Counted from the stretch's first letter, positions 43,716 through 53,596 are shown. The stretch is 64,000 bases of DNA from an uncultured Solirubrobacteraceae bacterium (GCA_902806175.1 CADCVQ010000001.1:1-64000), one strand, 5' to 3'. Numbers and translations: made by a program. Notes: generated by a model from the letters alone, not told the origin.

Positions 43716-45176
43716 CTAGAGCGGGATGTTGCGCATGACCGGGCGCTCGCGCTCGGCGGATGCCTCCGCGAGCATCCCGAACGCGTCGCACAGCCGCCGG
43801 CGCGTGCTGGCCGGCGCGATGATCTCGTCGACGACGCCCTCGCGGGCTGCCGTCTCGGAGGACAGCCAGTCGCGCTCGTACTCCTCGGCAAGGCCGTTGC
43901 GCGCCTCGCCGGGATCGTCAGCGGCCTTGATCGCGCTGCGATGGACGAGGTCGACCGCCTGCTTTGCGCCCATCACGCCGAGCTGCGCCTGTGGCCACGC
44001 GAGCACGAGGTCCGCGCCCAGTTCGCGACTGTTCATCGCGATGAAGGCGCCGCCGAACGCCTTGCGCAGCACGACCGTCACGCGCGGCACGGTCGCGGCC
44101 GCGAACGCGTGGACGAGCTTGGCGCCATGGCGGATGACGCCGATCTTCTCCTGACCGCTGCCGGGCAGGAAGCCGGGGGTGTCGACGAGCACGATCAGCG
44201 GGATGCCGTAGAGGTCGCACGTGCGCACGAAGCGCGCGGCCTTCGTGGCCGCGTCGGCGTCGAGGACGCCGCCGAGGTACCGGGGCTGGTTGGCGACGAT
44301 CCCGACCGCACGGCCGTCGAGGCGCGCGAACGCCGTCAGCATGTTGCGCGCCCAGCGCGGGCTGATCTCGAGCAGGCGGCCGCCGTCGACGAGCGTGCGC
44401 ACGACCGCGCGCACGTCGTAGACGCGGCGCTTCTCGGCGGGCACGGGCTTGTCCGAAGCACCCTCGAAGGGGTCCATGCTCGGCCAGCGCCGCGGGACCT
44501 CCGTGGCGTGCTGGGGCAGGTAGTCGAGCAGGTCGCGCACCAGCCACGCCGCGTCGAGGTCGCCGTCGGCGGTGAGCTGGCAGACGCCGTTTCTGTCGTG
44601 CACCTTGGGGCCGCCGAGCGTCTGCGCGTCGACGTCCTCGCCCATGACCTCCTTCACGACGCCCGGTCCGGTCAGGAACATCGAGGCGCGCTCGGTCATC
44701 ACGACGAAGTCCGTCAGCGCCGGCGAGTACGAGCCGCCGCCGGCCGACGCCCCGCAGATCACGGAGATCTGCGGCACCTGGCCCGACAGCGCGACGTTCT
44801 GGTTGAAGATCCGCCCGTAGCCGGCCAGCGCGGCGACGCCCTCCTGCAGGCGCGCCCCGGCCGACTCGATGAAGCCGACGACCGGCATCCGCGCGCGCCC
44901 GGCCGTGCGCAGCACGCGGCAGATCGTCTCGGCATGGACCTCGCCGAGCGAGCCGCCCATGTAGGACGGGTCCTGCGCGTAACAGGCGATCGGGCGCCCG
45001 TCGACGCGACCGGTCGCGCCGATCACGCCGTCGCCGGGCGCGGTCTTGTCACCCATTCGCGACGAGCGCACCGCGCCGCGCAGCGTCTGCAGCGAGCCCG
45101 GATCACACAGCGCCTGCAGGCGCTCGAGCGGCGTGAGCTTCTCCTCGGTCCGGGGGACCAGTGCGAGGTTGGACAT
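43716..45176 (-). CDS. Acyl-CoA carboxylase carboxyltransferase subunit
   Basis: 486 residues, the fused alpha/beta carboxyltransferase of actinobacterial acetyl-/propionyl-CoA carboxylases. Typical blocks are MPVVGFIESAGARLQEG, SVICGASAGGGSYSPALTDF, ISPRWARNMLTAFARL, LIVLVDTPGFLPGSGQE and VVLRKAFGGAFIAMNS. The two oxyanion Gly-Ala/Gly-Gly turns are present. It needs a biotin-carboxyl carrier/biotin carboxylase subunit not in the window. Position behind fabD-fabH-fabG-acpP points to malonyl-CoA supply for fatty acids. Confidence 0.92.
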   Translation of the reverse strand: MSNLALVPRTEEKLTPLERLQALCDPGSLQTLRGAVRSSRMGDKTAPGDGVIGATGRVDGRPIACYAQDPSYMGGSLGEVHAETICRVLRTAGRARMPVVGFIESAGARLQEGVAALAGYGRIFNQNVALSGQVPQISVICGASAGGGSYSPALTDFVVMTERASMFLTGPGVVKEVMGEDVDAQTLGGPKVHDRNGVCQLTADGDLDAAWLVRDLLDYLPQHATEVPRRWPSMDPFEGASDKPVPAEKRRVYDVRAVVRTLVDGGRLLEISPRWARNMLTAFARLDGRAVGIVANQPRYLGGVLDADAATKAARFVRTCDLYGIPLIVLVDTPGFLPGSGQEKIGVIRHGAKLVHAFAAATVPRVTVVLRKAFGGAFIAMNSRELGADLVLAWPQAQLGVMGAKQAVDLVHRSAIKAADDPGEARNGLAEEYERDWLSSETAAREGVVDEIIAPASTRRRLCDAFGMLAEASAERERPVMRNIPL

Positions 45177-45200
45177 GTGGAGCCTCCTGCCGCCGGCCGC

Positions 45201-45455
45201 TTACGCCGTCGCGGACTTCTTCTCGGTGATGAAGTCGATCGCGTCGCCGACGGTCTTGATCTGCTTCATGTCGTCGGCTTCCATCCGGACGCCGTGCTCG
45301 TCCTCGACGACCTGCGCGAGCTCGGCGAGATCCAGCGAATCGACGTCGATCTCCTCCCACGTCGCGTCGCGCTGGACGTCGTCGGCCTTGGCGCCGAAGG
45401 TGATCAGCGACTGCACGACGGTGGTCTCGATCGCGCTGGGTGCGGTGGTGCTCAT
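45201..45455 (-). CDS. acpP: Acyl carrier protein
   Basis: 84 residues, acidic. The phosphopantetheine site is Ser40 in DVDSLDLAELAQVVEDEHG. The GVRMEADDMKQIKTVGDAID segment completes the four-helix ACP. It carries growing acyl chains for FabH and FabG encoded beside it. Start ATG 45455 with an AAGGAGCAA site. Confidence 0.93.
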   Translation of the reverse strand: MSTTAPSAIETTVVQSLITFGAKADDVQRDATWEEIDVDSLDLAELAQVVEDEHGVRMEADDMKQIKTVGDAIDFITEKKSATA

Positions 45456-45492
45456 GGGAGTTGCTCCTTGTGTGGAATGCGAGCGCCTGTGT

Positions 45493-46266
45493 TCATGCGC
45501 TCATGCCGCCGTCGACGAAGAGCGTCGTGGCGGTCACGTAGCTCGCCGCGTCGGAGGCGAGGAAGCGCACTGCGGCGGCGACCTCGTCGGGCCGGCCCGG
45601 ACGCCGCGCCGGGACCGCGTCGAGCAGCTGGCGCGGCAGGTCGGCGGTCATCTCCGTCTCGATGAAGCCGGGGGCGACGGCGTTGACCGTCACGCCCTTG
45701 CGCGCGATCTCGACGCCGAGCGTCTTCGTCATACCGATCAGGCCGGCCTTCGCCGCGGCGTAGTTGACCTGGCCCGCGTTGGCGCGCGGCCCGACGACCG
45801 AGGCGACGTTGACGATACGCCCGTAGCGCGCCTTCATCATCGGCCGCAGGACGGCGCGCGACAACCGAAACGACGCGCTGAGGTTCGTGTCGATGACACG
45901 GTCCCACTTGTCGTCGTCGATCTGGATCGCGAGCCCGTCGGCGCGGACGCCGGCATTGTTGACGAGCCCGAGGACGGGGCCGAGGCGCTCCTGCGCCTGC
46001 GCGAGGACGTCCTGCATCGCGTCTGGATCGCAGACGTCGCCGCCGATCGCGACCGCCGCGCCGCCGTCCTGCTCGATCGCGTCGACCGTGGCGGCGGCGC
46101 CGCCGGCGTCTGACCGAAAGCCCGCCGCGACGGCCCAGCCGTCGGCGGCGAGCGCCCGTGCGATCGCGGCGCCGATTCCCTTCGACGCGCCGGTGACGAG
46201 CACGACGGCGCCGTCGGGACGGCGGCCCTCGGTGCTCTGCGCGGCGGGCTCGACGGTCGTGCTCAC
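45493..46266 (-). CDS. fabG: 3-oxoacyl-[ACP] reductase
   Basis: 257 residues from GTG 46266, which overlaps the fabH stop. Rossmann motif VLVTGASKGIGAAIARAL, LVNNAGVRADGLAIQ, active-site Ser in IVNVASVVG, Tyr and Lys in QVNYAAAKAGLIGMTK, and the C-terminal FVDGGMSA. It reduces beta-ketoacyl-ACP with NADPH. The 15 or so residues before the Rossmann strand are a variable extension. Confidence 0.93.
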   Translation of the reverse strand: MSTTVEPAAQSTEGRRPDGAVVLVTGASKGIGAAIARALAADGWAVAAGFRSDAGGAAATVDAIEQDGGAAVAIGGDVCDPDAMQDVLAQAQERLGPVLGLVNNAGVRADGLAIQIDDDKWDRVIDTNLSASFRLSRAVLRPMMKARYGRIVNVASVVGPRANAGQVNYAAAKAGLIGMTKTLGVEIARKGVTVNAVAPGFIETEMTADLPRQLLDAVPARRPGRPDEVAAAVRFLASDAASYVTATTLFVDGGMSA

Positions 46267-47279
46267 GCCGTCCCTCTTCCGTACGTCACGAGTGCGGCGC
46301 CCCACGAGAAGCCGGCGCCGAACGCGGTCAGCAGGACGTGCCCGCCGGCTGTCGGCAAGCGCCCGTCCTGCTCGGCGAGCGCGAGCGCCAGGGGGATCGA
46401 GGCGGCCGAGGTGTTGCCGAGGTCGCCGACGTAGTCGGCGACGCGATCGGGCTCGAGGCCGAAGCGCTCGCGTACGGCGTTGATGATCCGCCCGTTGGCC
46501 TGGTGGGCGATGACGAGGTCGATGTCCTCGATGCCCAGCTGCGCGAGCTCGAGCAACTCGCGGCACGAGCGCTCCATGTTGTCGACGGCCTCTTGGTAGA
46601 CGTGGCGGCCGTCCATGCGCACCACGTTCTCGGTCCGGTCGATGTAGAGCACGTCGCGCTGGGCGTCGGCGCCGATCACGACGGGTCCCAGCGTTGCCGG
46701 CCCGCCCGGTGCGAGCACCGCGGCGCCGGCGCCGTCGCCGAACAACGCGGCGGTCTGGCGGTCGTCATGGTCGGTGTAGCGCCCGAGGACGTCGGCGCCG
46801 ATCAGCAGGACCGTGTTCGCGCGGCCGCTCTCGATCAGCGCGGCGCCCTGCTGCAGGCCGGCGAGAAAGCCGGTGCAGGCCAGGCCGACGTCCCAGGTCA
46901 TCGCCCGGTCGGCGCCGAGCGCGCCGGCGACGATCGGCGCCGCCTGCGGCACCACGTCATCGGAGGAGGAGGTTGCGACGAGCACGGCGTCGACGTAGGC
47001 GGGGTTGACGCGGGCGGCGGCGAGCGCGTCGCGGCCGGCCTCGATCGCGAGATCCGACAGGCTTTCGCCGTCGACCGTGCGCCGGCGGGCGCTGATGCCG
47101 GTGCGCTTCGTGATCCAGGCGGGCTCGACGCCGATCCGCTCGGCGATCGGCCCGTTGTCGACAACGGTCGCGGGCAGCGCCCGGCCGAAGCCGATGATGC
47201 CGGCGGTGCGCAGGCGCGAGCGGATGCGCGAGGCGACCGGTGACGGTGCGAGGGCAAGCTCAGACGGGTGCACTGACAT
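46263..47279 (-). CDS. fabH: 3-oxoacyl-[ACP] synthase III
   Basis: 338 residues. Catalytic triad: Cys135 in DVGLACTGFLAGLQ, His259 in LVIAHQANGRII and Asn289 in GDLGNTSAASIP. It condenses an acyl-CoA primer with malonyl-ACP. Its first 20 bases overlap the end of fabD; the first 25 residues precede the normal FabH beginning (GIIGFGRALPATVV), so a later start is possible. Confidence 0.94.
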   Translation of the reverse strand: MSVHPSELALAPSPVASRIRSRLRTAGIIGFGRALPATVVDNGPIAERIGVEPAWITKRTGISARRRTVDGESLSDLAIEAGRDALAAARVNPAYVDAVLVATSSSDDVVPQAAPIVAGALGADRAMTWDVGLACTGFLAGLQQGAALIESGRANTVLLIGADVLGRYTDHDDRQTAALFGDGAGAAVLAPGGPATLGPVVIGADAQRDVLYIDRTENVVRMDGRHVYQEAVDNMERSCRELLELAQLGIEDIDLVIAHQANGRIINAVRERFGLEPDRVADYVGDLGNTSAASIPLALALAEQDGRLPTAGGHVLLTAFGAGFSWGAALVTYGRGTA

Positions 47280-48144
47280 CCTCCAGAAGTGAGTCGGCGG
47301 TGGCGGCGCTTGCGTCCCGGATGCAGCGCGGGACGAGCTTGGAGAGCACGCGCCCGGGCCCGACGTCGATGTAGGCCTCGACGCCCAGCGTGTCGAGCGC
47401 GGTCATGGTGTCGCGCCAGCGCACGGGCGAGATCAGCGCCTGGGCGAGCTCGACCGCGGGGTCGACGAACGGCTTGGCGGTCGCGCAGCTGATGACCGGG
47501 ATCTGCGGCGTCTCGAAGACGACCTCCGTCAGCGCGAGGCGGAAGGGCTCGACCGCGCCCTGCATCTGCGGCGAGTGAAATGCGCCCGCGACGCCGAGCG
47601 GCAGCGCGCGCAGCCCGGCGGTCGTCGCGTCCTTGCGCGCGGCGTCCAGGGCGTCGGGCGAGCCGGAGAGCACGACCTGCCCGGGCGCGTTGTCGTTGGC
47701 GATGCTGACGCGGTGGCGGGCGGCGAGCGCCTCGGCCTGGGAGGGCGAGGAGCCCAGCAGCGCGAGCATCGTGCCGCCGCCGGAGGCCTCGCCCGAGGCG
47801 GCCATGTGGTCGCCGCGGATGACGACGAGGCGCAGCGCGTCCTGGTCTGAGATCGCGCCGGCGGCGGCCAACGCGGAGAACTCGCCGAGCGAGTGGCCGG
47901 CCAGTGCGACGGGATCGATGTGGTCTCGCAGGCGCGTCCAGCTCGCGAGCGAGGCGCAGAGGATCGCCGGCTGCGCGAAGCGGGTGGATTCGTCGACGCG
48001 CGCGAACGGGTCCTCGCCGACGAGCTCGATTGCAGCCTCGAGCAGGTCGGGGCGCACTGCGGCCACGAGGGCCCGCATGTCCTTTGTCTGGCTGCCCTGT
48101 CCGGGGAAGAGGACAGCGGTTGAATGCGATTGGAGCACGAGCAC
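47260..48144 (-). CDS. fabD: Malonyl-CoA:ACP transacylase
   Basis: 294 residues from GTG 48144 (GTG 48138 also possible). FPGQGSQTKDM at the N-terminus, nucleophile Ser85 in LAGHSLGEFSALAAAG, Arg in VIRGDHMAA, and catalytic His in GAFHSPQM. It loads malonyl groups onto ACP. First gene of the operon fabD-fabH-fabG-acpP-accD; upstream 200 bases are shared with a divergent kinase gene. Confidence 0.93.
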   Translation of the reverse strand: MLVLQSHSTAVLFPGQGSQTKDMRALVAAVRPDLLEAAIELVGEDPFARVDESTRFAQPAILCASLASWTRLRDHIDPVALAGHSLGEFSALAAAGAISDQDALRLVVIRGDHMAASGEASGGGTMLALLGSSPSQAEALAARHRVSIANDNAPGQVVLSGSPDALDAARKDATTAGLRALPLGVAGAFHSPQMQGAVEPFRLALTEVVFETPQIPVISCATAKPFVDPAVELAQALISPVRWRDTMTALDTLGVEAYIDVGPGRVLSKLVPRCIRDASAATADSLLEDVSAPV

Positions 48145-48347
48145 ACCGTTGCGTGCCGCGGCGCGAAGGACAGGCGCTTCCCCCCGTGTGGGGGGATCAT
48201 CGCGGCAGGTCGGGGGGGCTGTCATGTGAATGGCGCGTTTCGACGAGCTGCGACGAACGCGTGCCGCGGCGATCGCGGGCCGTGCGGGGGTTCTCCTCAC
48301 CGTCGACATGCCGACAGGCGTCATTGCGGCCGCGCGTCGCCCGCGCG

Positions 48348-50030
48348 ATGCTGCTGTTCGTGTCCGGTGCCGCGCCATCGCCCTCGCCGTCGCTCTCGAC
48401 GAAGACGCTCTGGTCGCGCGACCTGCTCTTCCACCTCGCCGGCCTGCTGACGGCGAGCGTCGGCATCGTGCTGTGGGCGACGGGCTTCGCGCTGAGCATC
48501 GGGCTGGCGATCACGTACTTCGGGCTGATCGTCGCGCTCGGCACGCTGCTCGGCTGCCGCTGGTTTGCGCGCGTCGAGCGCCGGCGCGCGGCGATCGTGC
48601 TCGGCGCGCCGATCGCCGAGCGCTACCGCCCGCTGCAGGACGCGCGCTGGACGACGCGCCTGTACGCGCTGATCGGCGACTCGACGACGTGGCGCGACTT
48701 CGCCTGGACGGGCCTCGTGGGCGTCGTCGGGATGACGCTGTCGAGCCTCGCGATCGGGCTCTGGGGCGCGGTGCTCGGGCTCGTCACGCTGCCGGCCTGG
48801 TTCTGGGCGCTGCCCGCCGGCGCCGAGTTCGGGCTCTTCAACATCGACACGCTCGCACTGGCGCTGGTCGCCGCCGTGGCCGGCATCGCGCTCGCCCCGC
48901 TGGTCGGATCGATCGTGCGCGGGCTGACCGTGACGGAGATCGCCTTCATGCGCTGGCTGCTGGCACCGGGGCGGGAGCCCGCGGCGCCCGCCGCGGACGT
49001 GGCGGCCGCCGACGCGCCGCCGCCGGTGGCGCTTGCTCCGCCGCGTGCCCTGCACGCGTCCTTCACCCTGCTGATCGCCGTCGTCGTCCTGCTTATCTGG
49101 GCGATGACGGGGCTGGGCTACTTCTGGCCGGTCTGGGTCTGGTTGGGCCTGGCGATCACGGTCGCGCTGCGCGTCGTCGCCGAGCGCGGCTGGCAGGCGC
49201 GCCACGACCCGGTGCAGGCCTTCCGCGTGAAAGCCGAGCTGTCGGGCGTCATCGCCGCCATCTGCTGGGTCATCTGGGCGCTGTCGGGAGCCGGCTACGT
49301 CTGGCCGCTGTGGCCGATGCTCGGCATGGCAACCGCGCTCGGTCTGCGCGGGCTGTTCGTCTTTCGCCACCGGCTGCCGTGGATCCGCGAGCAGCAGCTC
49401 GCCGAGCGCGTCGACGTGCTGACGCGGACGCGCCAGGGCGCGCTCGACGTCCAGGCGGCCGAGCTGCGGCGCATCGAGCGCGACCTGCACGACGGCGCGC
49501 AGGCGCGGCTGGTCGCGCTGACGATGCAGCTCGGGCGCGCGGAGGAGCGGGTCGCCGATCAGCCCGAGCTCGCCGCCCTGCTGCGCGGCGCGCGCGAGGA
49601 CGCGGGACTGGCGATCGCCGAGTTGCGCGACCTCGCGCGCGGGATCGCGCCGCCGATCCTCGCCGATCGCGGGCTCGCGGCGGCGATCGAGGCGCTGGGG
49701 CGCCGCTCCGCCATCGCGGTGACGGTCGAAGCCGACCCCGACCAGCGGCCGCTGCCGGTCGTCGAGACGGCCGCCTACTTCGTCGTCGCCGAGGCGCTGA
49801 CGAACGTCGCCAAGCACGGCGGCGGCGCGGCGGCGCGGGTGCGCGTGCAGCGCGTCGCAGACGACCTCGTGATCGAGATCGCCGACGACGGCCCCGGCGG
49901 CGCGGATCCAGACGGCGGCGGGCTGACCGGCCTGCGCCACCGCGTCGAGGCGCTGGATGGGACGTTGACCGTCACGAGCCCGCCGGGCGGCGGGACCACG
50001 ATCCGGGCGCAGCTGCCATGCGGGCCGTGA
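48348..50030 (+). CDS. Sensor histidine kinase with two 2TM hairpins
   Basis: 560 residues from ATG 48348. Four N-terminal helices (to about residue 190), an Ala/Pro linker, then two similar helical hairpins (LLIWAMTGLGYFWPVWVWLG and VIWALSGAGYVWPLWPMLGM), each a '2TM' module. HisKA_3 H-box: RRIERDLHDGAQARLVALTM. ATPase: ALTNVAKHGGGAAARVRV and GGGLTGLRHRVEALDG. The paired response regulator overlaps its end. The duplicated Trp-Pro hairpin looks like a membrane sensor. Confidence 0.92.
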   Translation: MLLFVSGAAPSPSPSLSTKTLWSRDLLFHLAGLLTASVGIVLWATGFALSIGLAITYFGLIVALGTLLGCRWFARVERRRAAIVLGAPIAERYRPLQDARWTTRLYALIGDSTTWRDFAWTGLVGVVGMTLSSLAIGLWGAVLGLVTLPAWFWALPAGAEFGLFNIDTLALALVAAVAGIALAPLVGSIVRGLTVTEIAFMRWLLAPGREPAAPAADVAAADAPPPVALAPPRALHASFTLLIAVVVLLIWAMTGLGYFWPVWVWLGLAITVALRVVAERGWQARHDPVQAFRVKAELSGVIAAICWVIWALSGAGYVWPLWPMLGMATALGLRGLFVFRHRLPWIREQQLAERVDVLTRTRQGALDVQAAELRRIERDLHDGAQARLVALTMQLGRAEERVADQPELAALLRGAREDAGLAIAELRDLARGIAPPILADRGLAAAIEALGRRSAIAVTVEADPDQRPLPVVETAAYFVVAEALTNVAKHGGGAAARVRVQRVADDLVIEIADDGPGGADPDGGGLTGLRHRVEALDGTLTVTSPPGGGTTIRAQLPCGP

Positions 50031-50686
50031 TCGTCGAGGACCTCGCCCTGCTGCGCGAGGGGATCGTCGCGCTGCTGCGCGAGAACGGCATCGACGTCGT
50101 CGCGCAGGCCGAGGACGGGCCCGGGCTCGAGCGGATCGTCTCCGGGCACAAGCCCGACGTCGCGATCGTCGACGTGCGCCTGCCGCCGACCTTCAGCGAC
50201 GAGGGTCTGCGGGCGGCGATCGAGGCCCGTCGGCGCCATCCCGAGCTCGGGATCCTGATCCTCTCGCAGTACGTCGAGCCGGTCTACACGGCCGAGCTGC
50301 TGGAGTCCGGCGAGGCCGGCGTCGGCTACCTGCTCAAGGAGCGCGTCGGCGAGGTGCGCGCGTTCATCGACGCCGTCGAGCGCGTCGCGGCCGGCGGCAC
50401 GGCGCTCGATCGCGAGGTCGTGGCCGAGCTCATGCGCGCGCGCACGGCGAGCGGTCTCGACGACGGCGCGCTGGGGTCGCTCACGCCGCGCGAGCGCGAG
50501 GTGCTCGAGCTGATGGCCGAAGGCCGCTCCAACGCGGCGGTCGCGCGGGCGCTGGTCGTCAGCGGCGGCGCCGTCGAGAAGCACGTGCGCAACATCTTCG
50601 CCAAGCTCGACCTGCCGGCCAGCGACGACGACCACCGGCGCGTGCTGGCCGTGCTGGCGTTCCTGCGGTCGGGGATGGCGGAGTAG
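50018..50686 (+). CDS. NarL-family response regulator
   Basis: 222 residues from ATG 50018, overlapping the kinase by 13 bases. Receiver: MRAVIVEDLALLREG, phospho-Asp in VAIVDVRLPP, Lys in GYLLKERVG. LuxR-type helix-turn-helix: LTPREREVLELMAEGRSNAA and VEKHVRNIFAKLDL. Likely partner of the preceding kinase; the MMPL transporter 230 bases downstream is a plausible target. Confidence 0.93.
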   Translation: MRAVIVEDLALLREGIVALLRENGIDVVAQAEDGPGLERIVSGHKPDVAIVDVRLPPTFSDEGLRAAIEARRRHPELGILILSQYVEPVYTAELLESGEAGVGYLLKERVGEVRAFIDAVERVAAGGTALDREVVAELMRARTASGLDDGALGSLTPREREVLELMAEGRSNAAVARALVVSGGAVEKHVRNIFAKLDLPASDDDHRRVLAVLAFLRSGMAE

Positions 50687-50916
50687 GGCTTGCTGCGGGG
50701 ATCGCTGGGCGGGGGTTTTTACGACGCGTTCGCCGTGGAGGGTTTCGTTCATGCAACGGCATCTCTAACGGGATGCCCGACCAATGCCCCGCTACGGCCA
50801 CCAACACCCACCATCCGGGGGCTGTCCCCACCCCCACTCGCCCGCCCGCCGCAGCGACTCAGAAGCGCCCGATGGCGAGAGTGATCACACGATCACCACG
50901 ACGACCGGGAGCAGTC

Positions 50917-53109
50917 ATGAGAGCGACGAACATCGCAGCACGGGCAGGCCGCTGGAGCGCGCAGCACCGCAGGATCGCGATCCTCGGGTGGTTTGCGTTC
51001 GTCATCGCCGCGACCGTCGGCGGCGGGCTGATCGGCACGAAGTCGCTCACGGACTCCGAGATGGGCAACGGGTCCTCGCGCGCCGCCGACATCGCCGTCG
51101 ACAGGGCCGGGTTTCGCGAATCCAGCGGCGAGCAGGTGCTGCTGCAGGCTCGTACGGGCGCCGCCTCCGAGGCCGAGCTGCGGCGCGCCGCCGACGAGCT
51201 CGCACAGCGCCTGAGCAAGGTCCCCCACGTCGAGAAGGTCGTCTCCGCGTTCGACGCGGGCGCCACCGGGCAGGTGTCCGAGGACGGGCGCTCGGCGCTG
51301 CTGTCATTCGAGATCGCCGGTGACGACGACGCCGCCGCGCAACGCGTCGATGCCACTCAGGCCGCGACGGCGGCCGTCCAGGCAGCCCACCCCGAACTGC
51401 GCGTCGAGCAGATCGGCTCCGCCTCGGCGGAGAAGGCGTTCGAGGAGTCACTCGGCGAGGACTTCAAGAAGGCAGAGACGCTGTCGCTCCCGCTCACGCT
51501 GCTGATCCTGCTCGTCGCCTTCGGCGCGCTCGTCGCAGCCGGGCTGCCCCTCCTGCTCGGCATGACCGCCGTCGGCGCGACGCTCGGGCTGCTGGGCCCG
51601 ATCAGCCAGCTGACCCCCGTCACCGACCAGATCGCGTCGGTGATCCTGCTCATCGGCCTCGCCGTCGGCGTCGACTACTCGATGTTCTACGTGCGCCGCG
51701 AGATGGAGGAGCGCGACAAGGGCAAGGGCTCGCAGGCCGCGCTCGCGGCAGCCGCCGCGACCTCCGGCCACGCGATCGTCGTGTCGGGCTTCATCGTGCT
51801 GATCTCGATGGCGGGAATGCTCCTGTCGGGCTCCTCGGTGTTCGTCTCCTTCGGCGTCGGCACGATCGCGGTCGTCTCCGTGGCGGTCGTCGGCTCGCTG
51901 ACGTTCCTGCCGGCGATGCTCTCCTGGCTGGGCGAGAAGGGCTGGACGGAGAAGGGCCGCGTGCCGATCCTCGGCCGGCTGCGCCACCGTGGCGGCGGGC
52001 GGTCGCGCGTGTGGAGCTGGATCCTCGACCGCGTCCTCGCGCGGCCGCTGATCAGCGCGGGCGTCGCGACCGCGCTGCTGGTCGCACTGGCACTGCCCGC
52101 GATCGGCATGCACACGATGTCGGCCGGCATCGCGGGGCTGCCCGAGGACCAGCCGATCCGCGCGACCCACGAGCGCGTGCAGGCCGCGTTCCCCGGCTCG
52201 ACCGAGCCCGCCGAGGTCGTCGTCCAGGCGGCCGACGTCACGTCGCCGCAGGTGCGCGCCGGGATCGCGCGGTTGCGCCGCGAAGCGGTCGCGACGGGGC
52301 GGATGTCCGAGCCGATCGACGTGCACGTCAATCCCGACCGCACGCTCGCGGTCGTGCAGATCCCGCTGCACGGCACCGGCGAGAGCAAGGATGCGCTCGC
52401 GTTGCTGGCGGCGCTGCGCGAGGACGTCGTGCCCGCGACGATCGCAAACGTGCCCGGGACGACCGTCGACGTCAGCGGCGAGACCGCCGGCAGCAAGGAC
52501 TTCAACGACACGATGAAGTCCCATCTGCCGCTCGTGTTCGGCTTCGTCCTCGGCGCCGCGTTCCTGCTGCTGCTCGTGACGTTCCGCTCGGTCGTCATCC
52601 CGATCAAGGCGATCGTGCTCAACCTGCTGTCGGTCGGCGCGAGCTACGGCGTGCTGACGCTCGTCTTCCAGCATGGCTGGGGCGAGTCGCTGCTCGGCTT
52701 CGAGGCCGGCGGCGGCGTCACGTCATGGCTGCCGCTGTTTCTGTTCGTGATCCTGTTCGGCCTGTCGATGGACTACCACGTGTTCATCCTCAGCCGGATC
52801 CGCGAGGCGGTTCTCGGCGGCGCCTCGACCGAGGCGGCGGTGGCGGAGGGCATCAAGTCGACGGCCGGCGTCGTCACGAGCGCGGCCGCGGTGATGATCG
52901 CCGTGTTCTCGGTCTTCGCGACGCTCGGCGCGATGGAGTTCAAGCAGATGGGCGTCGGCCTGGCCGCCGCGATCCTGATCGACGCGACGCTCGTGCGGGC
53001 GGTGCTGCTGCCGGCGACGATGAAGCTGCTCGGCGAGTGGAACTGGTACCTGCCGCGCGGCCTGTCGTGGCTGCCGAAGACCGGTGCGGTCGCGACCCAG
53101 CGGGCGTGA
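50917..53109 (+). CDS. MMPL-family (RND superfamily) membrane transporter
   Basis: 730 residues from ATG 50917. Two halves, each with a periplasmic domain and a helix bundle: first bundle LIGLAVGVDYSMFYVRREME, second bundle ILFGLSMDYHVFILSRIREA, both with the Asp-Tyr proton-relay pair typical of MMPL proteins. N-terminal anchor RRIAILGWFAFVIAATVGGG. In actinobacteria such pumps export lipids or small molecules using proton motive force. The substrate is open; a fatty-acid operon lies nearby. Confidence 0.94.
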   Translation: MRATNIAARAGRWSAQHRRIAILGWFAFVIAATVGGGLIGTKSLTDSEMGNGSSRAADIAVDRAGFRESSGEQVLLQARTGAASEAELRRAADELAQRLSKVPHVEKVVSAFDAGATGQVSEDGRSALLSFEIAGDDDAAAQRVDATQAATAAVQAAHPELRVEQIGSASAEKAFEESLGEDFKKAETLSLPLTLLILLVAFGALVAAGLPLLLGMTAVGATLGLLGPISQLTPVTDQIASVILLIGLAVGVDYSMFYVRREMEERDKGKGSQAALAAAAATSGHAIVVSGFIVLISMAGMLLSGSSVFVSFGVGTIAVVSVAVVGSLTFLPAMLSWLGEKGWTEKGRVPILGRLRHRGGGRSRVWSWILDRVLARPLISAGVATALLVALALPAIGMHTMSAGIAGLPEDQPIRATHERVQAAFPGSTEPAEVVVQAADVTSPQVRAGIARLRREAVATGRMSEPIDVHVNPDRTLAVVQIPLHGTGESKDALALLAALREDVVPATIANVPGTTVDVSGETAGSKDFNDTMKSHLPLVFGFVLGAAFLLLLVTFRSVVIPIKAIVLNLLSVGASYGVLTLVFQHGWGESLLGFEAGGGVTSWLPLFLFVILFGLSMDYHVFILSRIREAVLGGASTEAAVAEGIKSTAGVVTSAAAVMIAVFSVFATLGAMEFKQMGVGLAAAILIDATLVRAVLLPATMKLLGEWNWYLPRGLSWLPKTGAVATQRA

Positions 53110-53130
53110 CCTCACCTCACGCGCGATGGT

Positions 53131-53155
53131 TTGCCCGCCCTGCGGGGGCGGGCAA
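53131..53155. terminator. Bidirectional terminator hairpin
   Basis: Ten perfect pairs: TTGCCCGCCC (53131-53140) with GGGCGGGCAA (53146-53155) around TGCGG, between the convergent MMPL and small-protein genes. The A/T ends give short U-runs on both strands. Confidence 0.75.
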
Positions 53156-53162
53156 GCGCGTG

Positions 53163-53345
53163 CTAGGAGTCGCTCTTGCGAGACCTGCGCTCGGCGGCCT
53201 CGCGCTTGAGGTCGACCTGCGCGGCCAGCGCCGTCGCCGACTGGCGGGCCCGGCGCTCGTCGACGGTCTCCTTGGGCTTGCGGGGCTGGTAGCCGCCGCC
53301 ACTGCGTTGCGGGCCAGACTGCGCGGGTTGGGCCGGATCGGCCAT
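53163..53345 (-). CDS. Small hydrophilic protein, unknown
   Basis: 60 residues from ATG 53345, rich in Gln, Arg, Lys and Ser (GGGYQPRKPKETVDERRARQ). Probably disordered. It is bounded by a strong terminator at its 3' side, which supports its being a transcribed unit. No family recognised. Confidence 0.5.
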   Translation of the reverse strand: MADPAQPAQSGPQRSGGGYQPRKPKETVDERRARQSATALAAQVDLKREAAERRSRKSDS

Positions 53346-53596
53346 GCGTCCTCCGTGCTGCGACCTGCGTCGCGTCAAGTGAAGCGGAGCTCCAGGATGG
53401 CTGTGCTCCAGACGAAGCGGCGCCACGCTCGATACTCCCTTGCTCGTTGACGGTAGCAGGCGACCACGGACGTCCGGGCGTCGTGTGAGAGTGGTCCGCT
53501 CGCTGCGAGCAGACATCACGGGCTGTCGTCGGCGCGACTGGACGTGCGACGTGAGCGTGTGGACGAAGAGGCTGACGCGTCGCTGCCGCGCCTGCC

